Source: Kingdonia uniflora (lineage: Eukaryota; Streptophyta; Magnoliopsida; Ranunculales; Circaeasteraceae). From it: a stretch of DNA of 64,000 bases. The stretch lies in NCBI GenBank assembly GCA_014058105.1, contig JACGCM010001441.1, positions 682,001 to 746,000 on the forward strand. The letters are read 5' to 3'. Under the pieces are notes generated by a model. That model did not search any database, was not told the origin of the DNA, and worked only from the letters and a program-made list of their open reading frames with translations. Below are positions 23,351 through 36,316 of this stretch, one piece after another. How positions within the stretch are numbered: the stretch's first letter is position 1; each line of letters opens with the position of its first letter. A program made the translations under genes and the position numbers.

Positions 23351-24292
23351 GTGAGTCAAACCCTGCTTTTTGATATAATTTCTTTCGAATAATTTGTTAT
23401 TATTCCTGCTATAATTATAAATTCTTACCTTGATAGGGATACATACACTTAAAATACAGATATCAGTCTCTTACCCATTAACTTGGCACTTTGTTTACCG
23501 TTTGCATTTCTTAAGGTTAAGCTGCATATTCTTTTGTATTTACATTATGCTTATATGTAAAACACAGCATTTACATCTTGGAAAATATAATACAACCCCT
23601 AATGGTAATTGCAAACTTTCCTTAGCAAGACTAGTTGTAAGATTTTTATCTTCACAGCGTAAATAATTAGAAAGGTACCATTTAAAGAGATAGCCAAGTT
23701 TACAACCACCGAAATATCCATTCACCAAAAACCTGTATTCCTTTCAAGGTTTAGAGTGTACCGACAAATGACGATATAAATAGTATAAGAGGTAAAGAAT
23801 ACTAAAGCACAGAAATATAGACCTACAGAAGATGAAGATTTTAGGTAGTCATCAATTCCCTTCCTAGGATCTTACTTATCCTCCGCCTTGATGTCATAGT
23901 TTCCCAAGCTCTTTGCACTTAACAATACCCACATAACCTCATAGCCTCAAATAACTTCAGAACCCTCATTTTTGTTATGGATAAGAAAGCTTTAACTAAA
24001 AAACCAAAAACCCTCATTTTCTACCCACTAAAGCTGGTCAAGGCATAATGTCCCCGCATCCAGACAACATCATCCTGAGTGCTTTATGCACCATACCTTG
24101 CCACATTTGCTGTTCTTACTGTTTTGGTTTTGTATTCTCTTGATGACCTCTACACAAGGAGAAATGAGACATAAATTCAAAATAATTATCTGGTACGTTG
24201 AGAATGGTACACTTATATATTCATATAACTTTCACAAACTACACATTTCAAACTTATGAAATCGTGTAATTATACACGGAAACAGGAAATAA
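23351..24292. other. intergenic, no gene seen
   Basis: AT-rich sequence between the convergent GH27-like and LysM-kinase pseudogenes. The available frames are short and show no family resemblance. Confidence 0.5.
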
Positions 24293-25745
24293 TTATACAA
24301 TTCTAGAAAGAGCTTTCAATACATCATTCATGTTGAGTCTATGTTGAGGGTCTTCTTTCACACAACCTTTAGCCAAGAGTGCCAAACATAGAGCATCTCC
24401 CAATGGGTAATCCCTGTCCAATGAAGGATCCATTAATCCCTTCAGTTTTTCTAAGCAGCCAGAAGAACCTTCAATCCCCCCGTCCGCCAGAAACCCAACA
24501 CACTCCTTTAGCATGCATCCCTCCATGACTTCCTCTTTAGCTGACATTAGCTCAAATAAGACAACCCCAAACGCATGTATATCCACCTTTGGCGAACCCA
24601 ACCCGTGATAGAGGTACTCTGGTGCCAAATACCCGTTTCGACCTACTATCACAGATTCATGCCAGCTGTTCTTCTCTACCTCTTCTTCGGTGCAAGTAAA
24701 AGGTTTCACCAATTTGAATCCTGAAATCTTGGCTCTCCAATCCATCGTTATCAAGACATTTTTACTGTTTATGTTTCTATGAACATAAGATGGGCTTGTG
24801 CAACAGTGTATGTAATGGAGACCTACTGCGAGATCAAATGCAATTTGCGTACTCTTTCCCCATGTCAGCTCTGTTGCTAACTTTTCATTTGACAAGATTC
24901 CTCTTAGGCTGCCAAGTTCTGCAAATTCAAATACGAGATAAGGTCTAATCCCAAAACATAAACCTTGTAACTTTGCAATGCTAAGATGATTTATCTTTGT
25001 TAATATGTCAATAACTTGGTGAGCCTCCACATCAGAACCATCTCTTCGATTGCAAAATGGGATTCTCCAACTGTGCCATGATAAATGGAGCTACCGACCA
25101 ACGAATCCTTAGAGAAATTGGCGGTTGCAAGTCGTAGCTCTTCTAAGCTAAAATTTAGCAAGGAATGCTTTAATTTGGACATCCCATCAAGGAAATCAGG
25201 TGACAAACCTGACAATTTTGAACTTCTAGCAGACAAGGGATGAAAGTTACGAGGGTACCATTGCTTTCGAACGCTTAATGTTAGCCCAATAGTGTCAACC
25301 AAGAACGATAATGCAATAAACACACCAACTCCGAGTACTACAAATGAGTTTCTCCGCTTAGAGCTCTTATTCGTCCCGAGTTTATTCAATGGAATAACGG
25401 GTCTAGAACTTGCAGGTGAGATTAGAGTATTAGTTTTGAACTTAAAAACTGGAATTCCCTTGGTAGGAATTAGTAGTGTTGTTTGAGGGTAGATAGTAGG
25501 AAATATTTCCAAGTTATGTACAACCAATAGATCCACCTCAAAGATCCGAATTTTCTTGTAATAAATGTAGAATTATCTGATTCCGCAATTGGGTGAGTCA
25601 CCAGGTACTTCACGTCTTTCTTTTGATCATATCTATCAGGACATGCACATCTGACAAGTACAATTACCTGATTATTTTCCAAATCCCTTTCTTGAAAAAT
25701 TGAGTTTTGTTCGGCCAGAGAAATGCGTAGGAGCTTACAAAAATA
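24293..25745 (-). pseudogene. LysM receptor-like kinase (LYK4/LYK5 type) pseudogene
   Basis: Reading leftwards: NNQVIVLVRCACPDRY plus KYLVTHPIAESDN, the C-terminal LysM region. After a frameshift near 25535 come LEIFPTIYPQTTLLIP, a transmembrane helix (FVVLGVGVFIALSFLV) and FSLEELRLATANFSKDSLVG of the kinase N-lobe. A second frameshift near 25040 leads to ILTKINHLSIAKLQGLCFG, SYVHRNINSKNVLI, KISGFKLVKP, NGYLAPEYL and a stop at 24293. HRN replaces HRD and SGF stands at the DFG position, so the parent was already a pseudokinase, as known for LYK4/LYK5, which are co-receptors in chitin perception. The first LysM repeats and signal peptide are absent. Confidence 0.85.
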
Positions 25746-27748
25746 GTAGTTGGATGAAAATTTTCAATTCTTCAAAGTTTAGTCTTATGCAAGTTTATCA
25801 CCAAAATCATAATCTTGAGTATGAAACCCTTAATGGAACAATTGATAGGTATAAGCTCTAACTACATTTATCCCTACAAGATCTATTTCTAACAAACATT
25901 CTAGTGGCACATGAGATGGCTAAGGAACTTGGTAGAAATCAGGGTTCCTGAGATATTTGATCTTTATTATGTGAGGTTTTGGGGTATTTTGGTTTAGTTG
26001 TTACAAGTTGGTAGTTTTGCTTTAGATTCTCCAAGGTTTTGGTCTTTTTTGAGGATGTGTTTTGTTGTTATGTTGTTGGAATAAGACTTAGATTTACTGC
26101 CTTTGATGTATGGTTTTCTACTTTGGACTGGATACCTGGTATCGTACCGTTAGGGAGTAATAGCGTGTGGTACATCCAGTGCCTTATGGTGGTGACATCC
26201 TAGATGCACAAGGTCAAAAAAAGAAGAAATATTTGCATATTTCAAAAGGATCGAGTGCATGGTACTACTGTCTCTGAAACAGTTGTTGCCACTTATCCGA
26301 TTATCGGTGAATGCTCTATTATCAGGTAATGCTCTATGAGCAGAGAGATCATTTAGGCAGGTTGCATATAGTTGATCAACTATCATACGTGGAATTTAAC
26401 TACTTCTTCAGTTATGGTGTTTGGTTGGTTGGACAGTTGGTGATGATTCTACTATATGTTTCTAGCTTTATAGGTACAATTGTATTACGAGAATTGAGGA
26501 TGGCTGAGAAGAGAGGGAGTGTAGGGGGTACTGATGGGACTTTTATGGAGTGTTAGTTGTTATACTCATGGTAATCTCATGGTATTCAACCACCAGAAAG
26601 TAATAACCTCTTCGCTGATAAGAGTAGTTATAGGAAGCTTTCTGAGATTGTCGAACAAGCCAAAAAGCACAAAAGTTGCTAGGTAAGTTTTTCAGTCAAA
26701 ATTTTTTCTAAGGTTTGTTCCATATCAGCTAAGTTCCTTTTCTTTTGTTCTATTCTATAACACCTAGGAGTAAAAAGGCTAAATGTATTTGATGCAGCTC
26801 TGCGAGCTGAACACAAGGGTTATGTTGAATCCATGGTGAAGCTAAAATTGTCTAGACATTGATACAATACAACAACATTATATCGTTTAAAAAGCTAAGA
26901 AGATAGAGATATTTTAGGCCTAGGTGATCTGAGCGAAGAAGATCAAAGTAGAACCTAGGGAATTGAAGAACATTATGAAGATTGGTAAGGGAACTCTTTT
27001 TAAGGTACAATTTAAACCAATTGAAAAATCTTCGTTTTTGAATTTTAATCTTTGAAGCATTTGACGTTGTAAAGCCCCGTGATTTTTAATACAGAACGCT
27101 CCAAATTATGCACAAGAAACTGAAGAAGAATAACATACTAGTGATCAATGGAAGCGGAACAACTTCCGGGGTAGGATTTTATCAAGGTACAAGCTTCTTC
27201 TAAACTTATTTTCCTTTTGGATAAGCCAAACATGATCTTGACCCTATTCTAGGATATGTAAACTATGTTCTTATCTTGATATTAATGAACAAGAAGATTC
27301 ATAAAATTCAAAGATAATTGTTGCAATGGATTTCCTTTAACAAAATGATCTTATATTCAAATTTAGGGTGGTGATTAGGGTGATGGTAGTTGCCTTCATG
27401 ATATTATAGTTTGATTCTACTATGCAAATCTCTTATTAATAAACTTCTTTTTGATAATAGATTATAGCTTCATTTCATTCTAGTGTTCTCGACCAGATAA
27501 ACTCTTCTATCATAATTGATCCCTCTAAATGATGTGGTGTCATACATTTTGTCGCATGACAATTTAGTACACTAAAGTTCCAATAACAACTCTCATTTTT
27601 GGTGGCAGGAGTGATAGTAAAGAGCGCATCACTTATAGAGATGTTAATGTTTGGGAACCCACACAAACTTGGAGATGCACAATAACTTTAAAAGTTTTCC
27701 AACTTCCATTTGTGTGGATTGATCTAATTATCATGTGTTTCATATCAA
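25746..27748. other. intergenic region with unidentified exon-like pieces
   Basis: Two short exon-like pieces are seen. NNLFADKSSYRKLSEIVEQA lies at about 26600-26680 before a GTAAGT. Farther on, ILGLGDLSEEDQ plus IEEHYEDW at about 26910-26985 ends near a GTAAGG donor. I cannot assign them to a family. The rest is non-coding. Confidence 0.35.
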
Positions 27749-27829
27749 GATCTGATTGTTCCACCTAAAAATCTCATAGGTTCATTAACGATCGTTGATG
27801 AACGAACGGGGAAGAAATATCAAATTCAG
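27749..27829 (+). pseudogene. citrate synthase exon fragment (probably peroxisomal type)
   Basis: The frame reads PPKNLIGSLTIVDERTGKKY followed by QIQ and a GT. It matches the N-terminal start of plant peroxisomal/glyoxysomal citrate synthase, which condenses acetyl-CoA with oxaloacetate. No further exons of this gene are legible downstream. It is a single-exon fragment and short, so the call is moderate. Confidence 0.5.
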
Positions 27830-28291
27830 GTCTCTTGGAAGGGTCTTCTTTGGTGGTTTGGTGTGTAAGGCTTTTGAATCGTACACAATTGTAGTATCTG
27901 GGAAGGAATTCATATTATCCTCTATGAGTGTTTTTGTAGTCAGAAATAGTCATATCTCTCCATTTGTGGATAGTAGTAGACATGTCTGGTTTACTTCCAA
28001 GAATAGCATCTTCTCTAATAGCTTCTTCTTTGATAGCGTCGCTCCTTCCTAGTCTGCATTTTGCCCTGCTTCCCTTGCATAGAACTGTTTATTCCTCTAA
28101 GTGGACATTCCTGGTAAGATTGTCATATTCGATAAGCTGCATTAGCTCTCTCTGAAAGAAAATTCAGATTAAGTGAGCTGCACTGGGAAGCTATATATAC
28201 GATGCTACTCAGTAGAGCAAAGCATGGATATAGATAAAGATAGTATTGTCTAATGAACCTTTGTTGAAGATTTAGGAATTTGAGGAGTGTA

Positions 28292-28475
28292 GAATGAATG
28301 AAGTAGCTATCCACAGTAGTGCCAATGATGCAAACCTCATTTCTGGTGGAACAATTTAATGTCATCTTTACTTGGGACCAATTTATTTGAGTTTGACGCA
28401 ATCCCCATTTGGAGTGGTTGGGGATTGTGGAATGGATGAAGTAGTTATCCACAGTGGTGTCAATCATGCAAGAAT
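28292..28475. repeat. two diverged copies of a 42-bp motif, 139 bp apart
   Basis: GAATGAATGAAGTAGCTATC near 28292 recurs as GAATGGATGAAGTAGTTATC at 28430. In both, CCACAGT and a CAAT.ATGCAA piece follow. Confidence 0.6.
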
Positions 28476-28777
28476 TTAAGTGAAGCAGTTCAATATGGTT
28501 TGTTATTTAGTTCTAACCGATGCATTATCAAGTTGACGACAATAGTTCTCATTTGCCTCTTCATATCCCTTAAGTAAATAAAGTAAATCATTTTATGTTC
28601 CTTTGAATGATTGTGGTTCATGTAAGCCTCCCCAACTTTGTTTTTCAGCTTCTTTTGCTTTTAGTTTCTTATAGAAAATATCTCATAAATATCCATAACG
28701 ATGGCATTGATATCTTTACCGTTGACGGTCGTCTAATTACTTGGTATATACTTACCAATTATTTTATTCGTGTTCAG

Positions 28778-29323
28778 GTCATTTGATGGAAAAGATAATA
28801 GCTGAGAATTTGCTACAGAGAGCTTTTAGCATTTTTTTTTTAACTCAAGCTTCTCCAGGTTTGTAAATGAGGATACTGGATATTTTGTTTCAATCATTGT
28901 AAAATACTAAAATGCGCTTTACTTAATATTCTACTACTAGATATGTCTGAGTTGTTTATGTTGCTCTTTATTGTAGCAATGTATTTGAGGATTTTTTCAC
29001 TAACATTATTATTCTCTTTACAACAAAGATTTGCTACCAAGGTAACATTCCCTTTAATCTACACAAACACTTGTTGCAGCCATCCCTTGTATTGTGATTC
29101 TGAACTTATACAAGAGAACTACCTTGGTATTATACTTAATTTTTTATTTACATTTAAGAAGCTCTCTTAGCTCCCGAGTGCCTTGACTATATTATCTTAT
29201 TGTTGTTTCTTGTGCAGGGGTTAGAAATGTTCCAGCAGAAGATGTGCATGTCGATGATTTCACCCTCCTTAACCGCATGCTGTTCAAGTACCCATCGGAT
29301 GGCAAGTGGGGAGAGCATGAATG
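28778..29323 (+). pseudogene. isopentenyl-diphosphate delta-isomerase (IDI) gene fragment
   Basis: Three consecutive exon pieces are legible. HLMEKIIAENLLQRAFSIF follows a TTCAG acceptor. [20 protein letters not shown] plus [13 protein letters not shown] lies at 29026-29136. GVRNVPAEDVHVDDFTLLNR plus YPSDGKWGEHE lies at about 29217-29323, ending at a GTAAGT donor. IDI interconverts IPP and DMAPP for isoprenoid synthesis. The TNTCCSHP block holds the catalytic Cys. The third piece lacks about 12 residues (the AAQRKLLDELGI-type segment), the N-terminal exons are missing, and the C-terminal exons are not found downstream. Confidence 0.8.
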
Positions 29324-29984
29324 TAAGTATCACAACTCAATTAAAACCAAGTACCTAGTTTAATTATGTGATATAACAGTAAACTTTGTCAAACTTAAAA
29401 GTATAATGAAATCTTGTGTACACCTGGATAACTTTGTAACACAATGTTATGATACTAAAACGTTATGTGAACAAGTAAATTTTATAATTAACATTATAGT
29501 GGTGGTCCACATAGCCAGGCAATTAAAAGAGAAAAAAAATGTATTGCCATTTTTTGCTGGACATTTGACATTTTGTTTACTTTTTCAGTGGAGTAACAGT
29601 AGATGTTACCTTTAAAATCACTACGTTGAAGGCTGAGAAGATAAAACAGTATAAGTGCCCTTCATGCAACGATTCGAGAGTCATGTAATAATAATCAATA
29701 AAAGCTTATTATATTGGAAGCCTTGTAGCATCGTTTTGTTTGTTGATGACATTGTAGTAGCATAAGTTATCAGGAGTAAGATAATTGTTGATTAATTTAG
29801 GTGTTGTGATACTATTTTAAATGGATGGATGCCTCTCTATTTTCTTATTATATATTTCAATCCCTGGAATGCCAATAAATTGAGATATATGTTATGGCAG
29901 CCCTTTGATTCTTCTTTTTGATTTTCATTTTCAGTCTTCCTCACAGCCACATCATGTTGATATCTATGATGTGATATAAATAAA

Positions 29985-30180
29985 GGGAGAGGATTTAGAG
30001 ACACTCAAGTCTCAAATACTCAAGTCTCACTCAACCACTACCACTTCTCTAATAGAGATGAGTGACTCTCAAAATTTGGCGATTTCCTATAAGGGAAATG
30101 AGGTGGAAAAATGTCGGGTCCCATCTCCCTCACTCTCTCTAGCTATTCTCTCTAGCTGGCAGAGATTTCCCTCTCTCACT
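29985..30180. repeat. left terminal inverted repeat of the MULE
   Basis: It is inverted relative to about 48880-49044 at the right end. It includes an ATG (30058) opening MSDSQNLAISYKGNEVEK, mirrored by MSGSENLVISYKGNEVEK from the right end. A long CT-rich tract (30190-30300) follows, resembling a 5' UTR. Confidence 0.8.
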
Positions 30181-30640
30181 CTCAGAAATTTCAAAATCGA
30201 GCAACCCATCACTTATATCACTCAAGTCTCTCTCTCTCTCTCTCACTCACATATCACTTTCTTTTATATCACTCTCTCCCTCTCTCATATCACACACTCT
30301 TGCTTACAATTTCTGCCATTAGAGGTAAAATTTTATTCTCCAAAGGGAAACGATTCTGTCATTAGAGGTGAAATTGATATATCCAAAGAACTCCGACACC
30401 CTTGCTGATAGTACACTTACTCGACAGGAACTTTCTGACCCTTACTCGACAGTAGTACACTTGGATATTGTGAAATTGTTAGAAGAATGGTATTCCCCCC
30501 ACTTAATCCATGCGAAATTAGTTAGAAGAATATAATCTCTTATGCAATTTGTCATTGATTGATTACCTACAGGTGGGTCCCATGAGAGTAATGCGTAAAT
30601 CGATAATTTTATTTGCATAATACTGAACTGAGACTAAATA

Positions 30641-30814
30641 ATTGTCGGATTCGACAATATCTGTAGTGCGATCCTCATATACACTACTATAATTGTCGAA
30701 TTCGACAATATTATATATGACTGTTGGAGACACACTAACTGAATTGTTGAACTCAACAATATTACATATGAATGTTTGAGGTACAGTAACTAAATTGTTG
30801 AACTCAACAATATT
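30641..30814. repeat. 51-bp palindrome array, cluster 1 (four units)
   Basis: Near-palindromes start at 30641, 30692, 30743 and 30794, exactly 51 bp apart. The sequence drifts from ATTGTCGGATTCGACAATAT to ATTGTTGAACTCAACAATAT, with paired changes that keep dyad symmetry. Confidence 0.9.
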
Positions 30815-30837
30815 ACTGTGCAGAGTGGGCGGTGATG

Positions 30838-31059
30838 GTGAAGACAAGGTCTCAGAGCAGTCGGGAGGCTGCTTCTCGCTGTATTATGTATTACAAACTG
30901 GTGCTGCGTTATTTTGGCTCGGTTAATCTGAACGGTCCACCATTGCCACCACGTGAGGTGAGTTACAAAATAATGGGCGAGGCTGAGGCGGTGTTGTGGA
31001 GGGAGGATTTCCATTTGTATTATCAGTTGCAGTCAGTCATCCTACATCCAATGGCGTAG
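30838..31059 (+). CDS. small ORF downstream of the MULE left end, function unknown
   Basis: An ATG near 30838 opens VKTRSQSSREAASRCIMYYK, then LNGPPLPPREVSYKIMGEAE and a stop at 31059. Past the stop the frame still reads NATLVARAKELVRKEGSGSA. It lies just after the first palindrome cluster and ahead of the transposase. The residues are not repetitive and codon use looks plausible, but I do not recognise the family. Confidence 0.35.
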   Translation: MKTRSQSSREAASRCIMYYKLVLRYFGSVNLNGPPLPPREVSYKIMGEAEAVLWREDFHLYYQLQSVILHPMA

Positions 31060-31425
31060 AACGCGACTCTTGTGGCCCGGGCCAAGGAACTGGTTAGGAA
31101 AGAAGGCTCCGGTTCAGCCGGTGACAGTTGAGGATTTGTTGTTTAGGTATTCTGGTTGTAATGTTGTTGGCAGGTACATGTAATGAAGTAGTTGTAGTAT
31201 TCACCAAGTCATGAAGAAATTTTGTGTGGTACAATGAGTTTTTGTGTGTGATTGTTTACATTTTGTATTTTGTCTTTTGTAGCATGTGATGTAATGAAGA
31301 ATTATGAAATAAACATGTGTTGGACTTGAAAGAACTTGAATTTTGTTTTGTTTGTGATATATATTTCAATTACTTACAACTTACAATCGTTTCTTTTATG
31401 TGTGAACTTGTCAGTCAGATCGACA

Positions 31426-33960
31426 ATGGAAGACTCCGTCAATAAAAATTGGTTAAAAATTATTTATGAAGAGTCCCCAGAAAGGTGTGAAAATAAATGC
31501 ATTGTAGACCCATTTTCGGCGGAAGCCTCATACGAAGGTTAGCACTTTGATACTATAGAGGAAGCATGTTTGTGGCACGAACGATATGGAAGAGGGCAAG
31601 GTTTCTCCACCAAGATACGCAATTCTACTAAGCGTTCGAGATCGGATAATATAGACAGAGCCTACTTTTGTTGTATGAGCAATGGCTTTTTAAAGAAAAG
31701 CCTTGGGAATCCAGAGAGTAGCGACGTAGCCGGCGGCAGAATATTATCTGATAAGTGTGGGTGTAAAGCAAGGATGAACATAAATTGAAATACCGAAATA
31801 GGCAAATATGTTGTCACAAGTTTCACGAATATCCATAACCATAAAATCGTATCTTCACGGAATCAGCACGGATGAAGGTTAACAGATTCTTTCCTGAAGC
31901 AGCAAAAAACCTTACAACGGCATTTGAGCTCCACAATATTCTGGTCAGCAAGGTCTCGACATTATTCCCAGATATAACCTTTAGCAAACGGGATTGTTAC
32001 AACTACAATGCCAAAGTAAATAAGGAACGACTAGTAAAAAAGGAGATGCACAAACCGCGTTAGAGTGGTTTAGGAAGAAACAAACTGCAGATTCGATGTT
32101 TTATTTAGAGATAGAATTAGATGAGGAGGACCGAGCACTGATTTCTTTTGGATCGATGGACGTTCAAGGTGCGCATATGAGGCATTTGGAGATGTCATCA
32201 CCTTCAATACTACGTACCGGACGAATATGTACAAGATGTCATTTTCTCTGTTTGCAGGGATCAACAACCACTACCAAACAATTTAATACTGCTGTGTTCT
32301 GCTAAGAAATGAGCAAGAAAACACATTTGTATGGTTGTTCCATACTTGGCTTAACGCAATGAACAACAAATAGCCTGCTTCATTGCCGTAGCTATTCTCA
32401 AGGTAAAGAAGTACTTGGACACTTGTTACTCCGGTTACAGTTGTTAACTGGAGTATATTATCGATTTTACATTACCAATATTGTTAAATTCGACACTTGT
32501 TACTCCTGTTACATTTGTTAACTGGAGTATATTATCAATTTTGCATTACCAATATTGTCGAATACTTGTTATTCCAGTTACAGTTGTTAAATTGTCGAAT
32601 TCGACAATATTTGCTAGCATAACTCCAATCCAATTACACTACTAAATTATCAAATTCGACAATATCATATAATATTCAGAGACACTTTCATTCTAAGTTT
32701 TGGTTTATTTCTAGGTCTTCCCCAACACCAGACATCGATTTTGTCTGTGACATAGCACAAACAAATTTCCTGAGAAAATTGGCCATGTTTATAGGGAGCC
32801 ATCTACATTCAGAGAAGATATCGATTCGATAATGCATAACACATATGAAGTTGAAGAGTTTGAAACTAAGTGGATGGACCTAATGAAGAAACATAAATTG
32901 GATGATAACGTTTGGATGCAAGGAATCTTCAATATTAGACAAAGATGGATATAGTTATGGAATAAGTCAACCTTCTTTGCAGGGATGAGCAGTACAGGAC
33001 GAAGTGAATCTACAAACAACTTCTTTAATGGTTGGTTGCCAATAACAACTAGGTTGTACAGTTTTGTGACCAAGTACGAGATTTCCCATTTAGAGGTATA
33101 TGAGCGAGAAAGTGTAAAAGACTTTGCATCAGAACACAGATATCGTCAAGTTGGTCTTCATCAAGCTCTACTGAAAGATACTACAAAGATTTACACCAGA
33201 ATAATGTTCCACAAACTTCAGGATCAGTTTGACCAGGTTGTTCGCTTCGCTGTAATAGAAAGACACGTAGAAGGTAACGTTCGACGACTTATGATGAAGT
33301 CCCACAGTGGTCGTACAGAGTCATTTGTGCTAGAAATAGACTTAGAGAAGCTAACTGGTAATTGTGGATGCAAGTTGTTTGAGTATGTTGGACTCCCATG
33401 TTGTCTTCTCCTAAAGGTTTTCTCGAAATACGACATTCTCAAAATACCAGAGGCTTTTATTATGATAAGAGGTGGACGATTGGTGCAAACAAGTTTTTAA
33501 GGTTGCTTGATGAAAGTCAGTTAGAAGGAGATAACTTACGACATGCCTTACATCATAGCCACCTATCCTTTCTTGCATCAAACTTATTCTAGAGGGCCTC
33601 GAAGCTGAAAGAAAGTTTTGATTTTGTAGTTTTGAAGCTAGACGAGCTTGAGTCTTACCTTCAAAACTACGATGAGTCTTTCACACAGATAGATGCATCG
33701 CAACAAAACATCTTAACTTATGTCACAGATTCTTTGGTGTCTAGAACTATGATATTAAACCCTCTCGTTGTTCAAGCAAAAAGACGGGCGAAGACTGATC
33801 ATAAGAAAGGGACAAGATGGAAGGGGGGATGGAAGAGGCTGTTATAAAGAAGAAGAGAACATGCAAAAGTTGTAGAGTACTCGTCAACCATGACAAACAG
33901 ACAAGCCCACTTCTCAAAATGATGATAGCAAAATCAAGTAAGTACATATACGATACTATG
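31426..33960 (+). pseudogene. MULE transposase of the FAR1/FHY3 type
   Basis: The ATG at 31426 opens MEDSVNKNWLKIIYEESPER. The FAR1 DNA-binding domain (FDTIEEACLWHERYGRGQGF, then DKCGCKARMN) follows after an in-frame TAG near 31541. The transposase core reads AYEAFGDVITFNTTYRTNMY with FSLFAGINNHYQT, then MSSTGRSESTNNFFNGWLP, and a SWIM-type zinc finger CGCKLFEYVGLPCC. A CKSC...H remnant ends the protein. The Asp expected in F-D-TTY is Asn (AAT, 32206-32208). Stops and frame changes throughout, plus a palindrome cluster within 32470-32680, show inactivity. Confidence 0.85.
32479..32666. repeat. 51-bp palindrome array, cluster 2
   Basis: Units start near 32479 and 32553 (half sites), 32591 (perfect ATTGTCGAATTCGACAAT) and 32646. 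They lie between transposase exons, apparently in an intron. A separate ACTTGTTACTCC(G/T)GTTACA repeat of about 76 bp lies at 32420-32580. Confidence 0.8.
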
Positions 33961-34335
33961 CATAAACAACATATTCATTGTAATTTTTCTATAATGTGTT
34001 TAATTCTATATTTATGCCATATTTACAATAATGTGTTCCATGTAGGAGACAGCAATAGAGAATCTGTTCAGCCGTTGCAATCAAATTCCGACAACCACAA
34101 TATCTAGGAAAATAGAAAGAGTTCACATGCATTGACTAATAAATATGTATTTGATTATTATTGAGAGATTAGTGTGTTGATTCAACATTATGTTTGTTTT
34201 GTAATTGGAATTTAGGACAATAACAATACAGTATTTCACGGAGACAATAGTAATAAATTATTATTTGGAGTTTAGGGATTATGTGGCTTTATGCACCCTC
34301 TATGAATTTGTAAATTATCGAAAATACTGCATTAA

Positions 34336-34607
34336 ATTGTCGGGTTATATAATAGATCCTCTATAATTTAACTAAATTATCGATTTTGACAATATTATAT
34401 ACCCATAATTCATATTACACTTTCTAATATTGTCGGGTTCAACAATATTATATACCCATAAGTCTAATTATACTTTGTAATTTTGTCGGGTTTGACAATA
34501 TTACAAATGCATAATTCAAAATATACTACCGAAATTGTTGACATCGACAATATTATATATTGCAAGTAACCATATACACTATAAGTATTGTCGAAATCGA
34601 TAATATT
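34336..34607. repeat. 51-53-bp palindrome array, cluster 3
   Basis: Units start at about 34336 (half), 34376, 34429, 34482, 34534 and 34587, spaced 52-53 bp. The cluster follows the transposase 3' end. Confidence 0.85.
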
Positions 34608-35854
34608 TTATTTTTTAGATCCAAGTGCACTACTAAAATATTATTCCAAGCCAATATATATATTTTGAAGAGTCAGAAATGAGATTCAGATGACCTAACA
34701 TAAATGTATATACTACAAAAATAAATCAACAATGGGCACTTTACAAAAAATTATATATTGTGATATACAAATAGTGAACTAAATGAACTGTCATATACAA
34801 AAAGAGAAAAATAGATAACCATGTAAGGATACTACCAATAAACATTGAGGTAACATAACTGTAATATACAAGCATTTGGTCTAAAGCTCTATTTGATTGT
34901 CGACAAGCCAACAACAACCATGTCATTAACTCTATACCCCTTTACATTATGATATCTAAGTAATGCCTTGAAGTTCCTTATCCTCACATCAAAATACCTA
35001 GTCAGTTGATCTTTCAGAAAAGTCGGAGGAATTTCCAGATTTACATAACTGTAGAAAATAGTAGAAACTGGAGGTATTGGTGGATCAAACCTTTGAAACA
35101 AGCGAACGTAATGGTTGTCCGCCCCCAAACCATATCACCAATACTTACTAGTATCCATAAGAAGGTTTTGCAACCTCTCCTCATTTGAAGTAGTATTTCT
35201 TTTACGTGCCCATAATAGGGGTAAAAATGTATATGTTTCAGTGTGGCTAATGAAGACCATAACCTTCTCATAGTAAGTGGAAAGTAAATCCATCATATGC
35301 CTATACTCCACATGTTGATGACCATAAGAGCACACTTGCAACAGAATTTGATACACGTTTTCACCGTCTGGAGTAAATTGTATACTCAATGTTTGGCTGA
35401 AGATACTCTTCCAGAATGCGGGGTCCTTGTAGAGAAAGGTATTCAAGGATTTTATTACATCTGGGAATCTATCTTGGCTCTGGTGCCGAATCATGGTGGT
35501 AACCCTGAAACCAGAATTGTTTCGCTGATTTCGATGCCACAAACATCTACAAGATACTTCGTCTACGGTTGGAATAAAAGTTATTGTATCTTCTTCTTCT
35601 TAGCCATTTTCTCCCTCCTAGCAATGACAACATTGTCAAAGGTTACCGCTGTGGAAACCAAGTCTTCTTGATAATCTCCCTTGGGTCATTGCTGTGCTAT
35701 TGTGATGAATCTTTTGTTCTGCTCAAAAAGTTCTTCAAAGGTTGGGTCCCCCATGTCTCCCATCCCTTCACTTGCGAGTGCCTTCTTCAATGCTTGGCGA
35801 CAAACCTCATGCTACAAGAACTAATATTAGAATAAACAGTAATATTAGAGCAAT

Positions 35855-36316
35855 ATTATCAATTTTGGCAATATTATATATACATAATTCTAATTACAGT
35901 GCCATAATTGTCGAACTCGATAATAATATATTGTGCAAGTGTACATGTATATTACTAATATTATCAAATTTGATAATATGCAGTTGGTAAATTTGACAAA
36001 TATGACTTCAAACCATGCATTAGACAGAGAAATCTCAAATAGGTACAATAGTTAGGAATAGTAGGTCATACCCATTCACTGTTATCTACTTCCAAAGTCT
36101 TCTTTGTGTCTTCAGAATTAACTAGTTTGTTATTCTAAAAAAAACTCCAACATTAAGATAAAAATACTTGGTACATGTACATGTACATTACCTATATTGT
36201 CGAGCTCGATAATATTTTGCCTACACAACTCTAAATACACTTCTTAATTGTCAAATTCGACAATATTCGATTTTAATAACATGATTTTGAAGCCATATGT
36301 CGAATTTGACAATTAT
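35855..36316. repeat. 51-53-bp palindrome array, cluster 4, in introns of the coiled-coil gene
   Basis: Units start at 35855, 35907, 35960, 36196, 36247 and about 36296. A duplicated block of about 170 bp (35980-36150 and 36296-36470) contains a mini-exon plus flanking palindrome. Confidence 0.8.
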
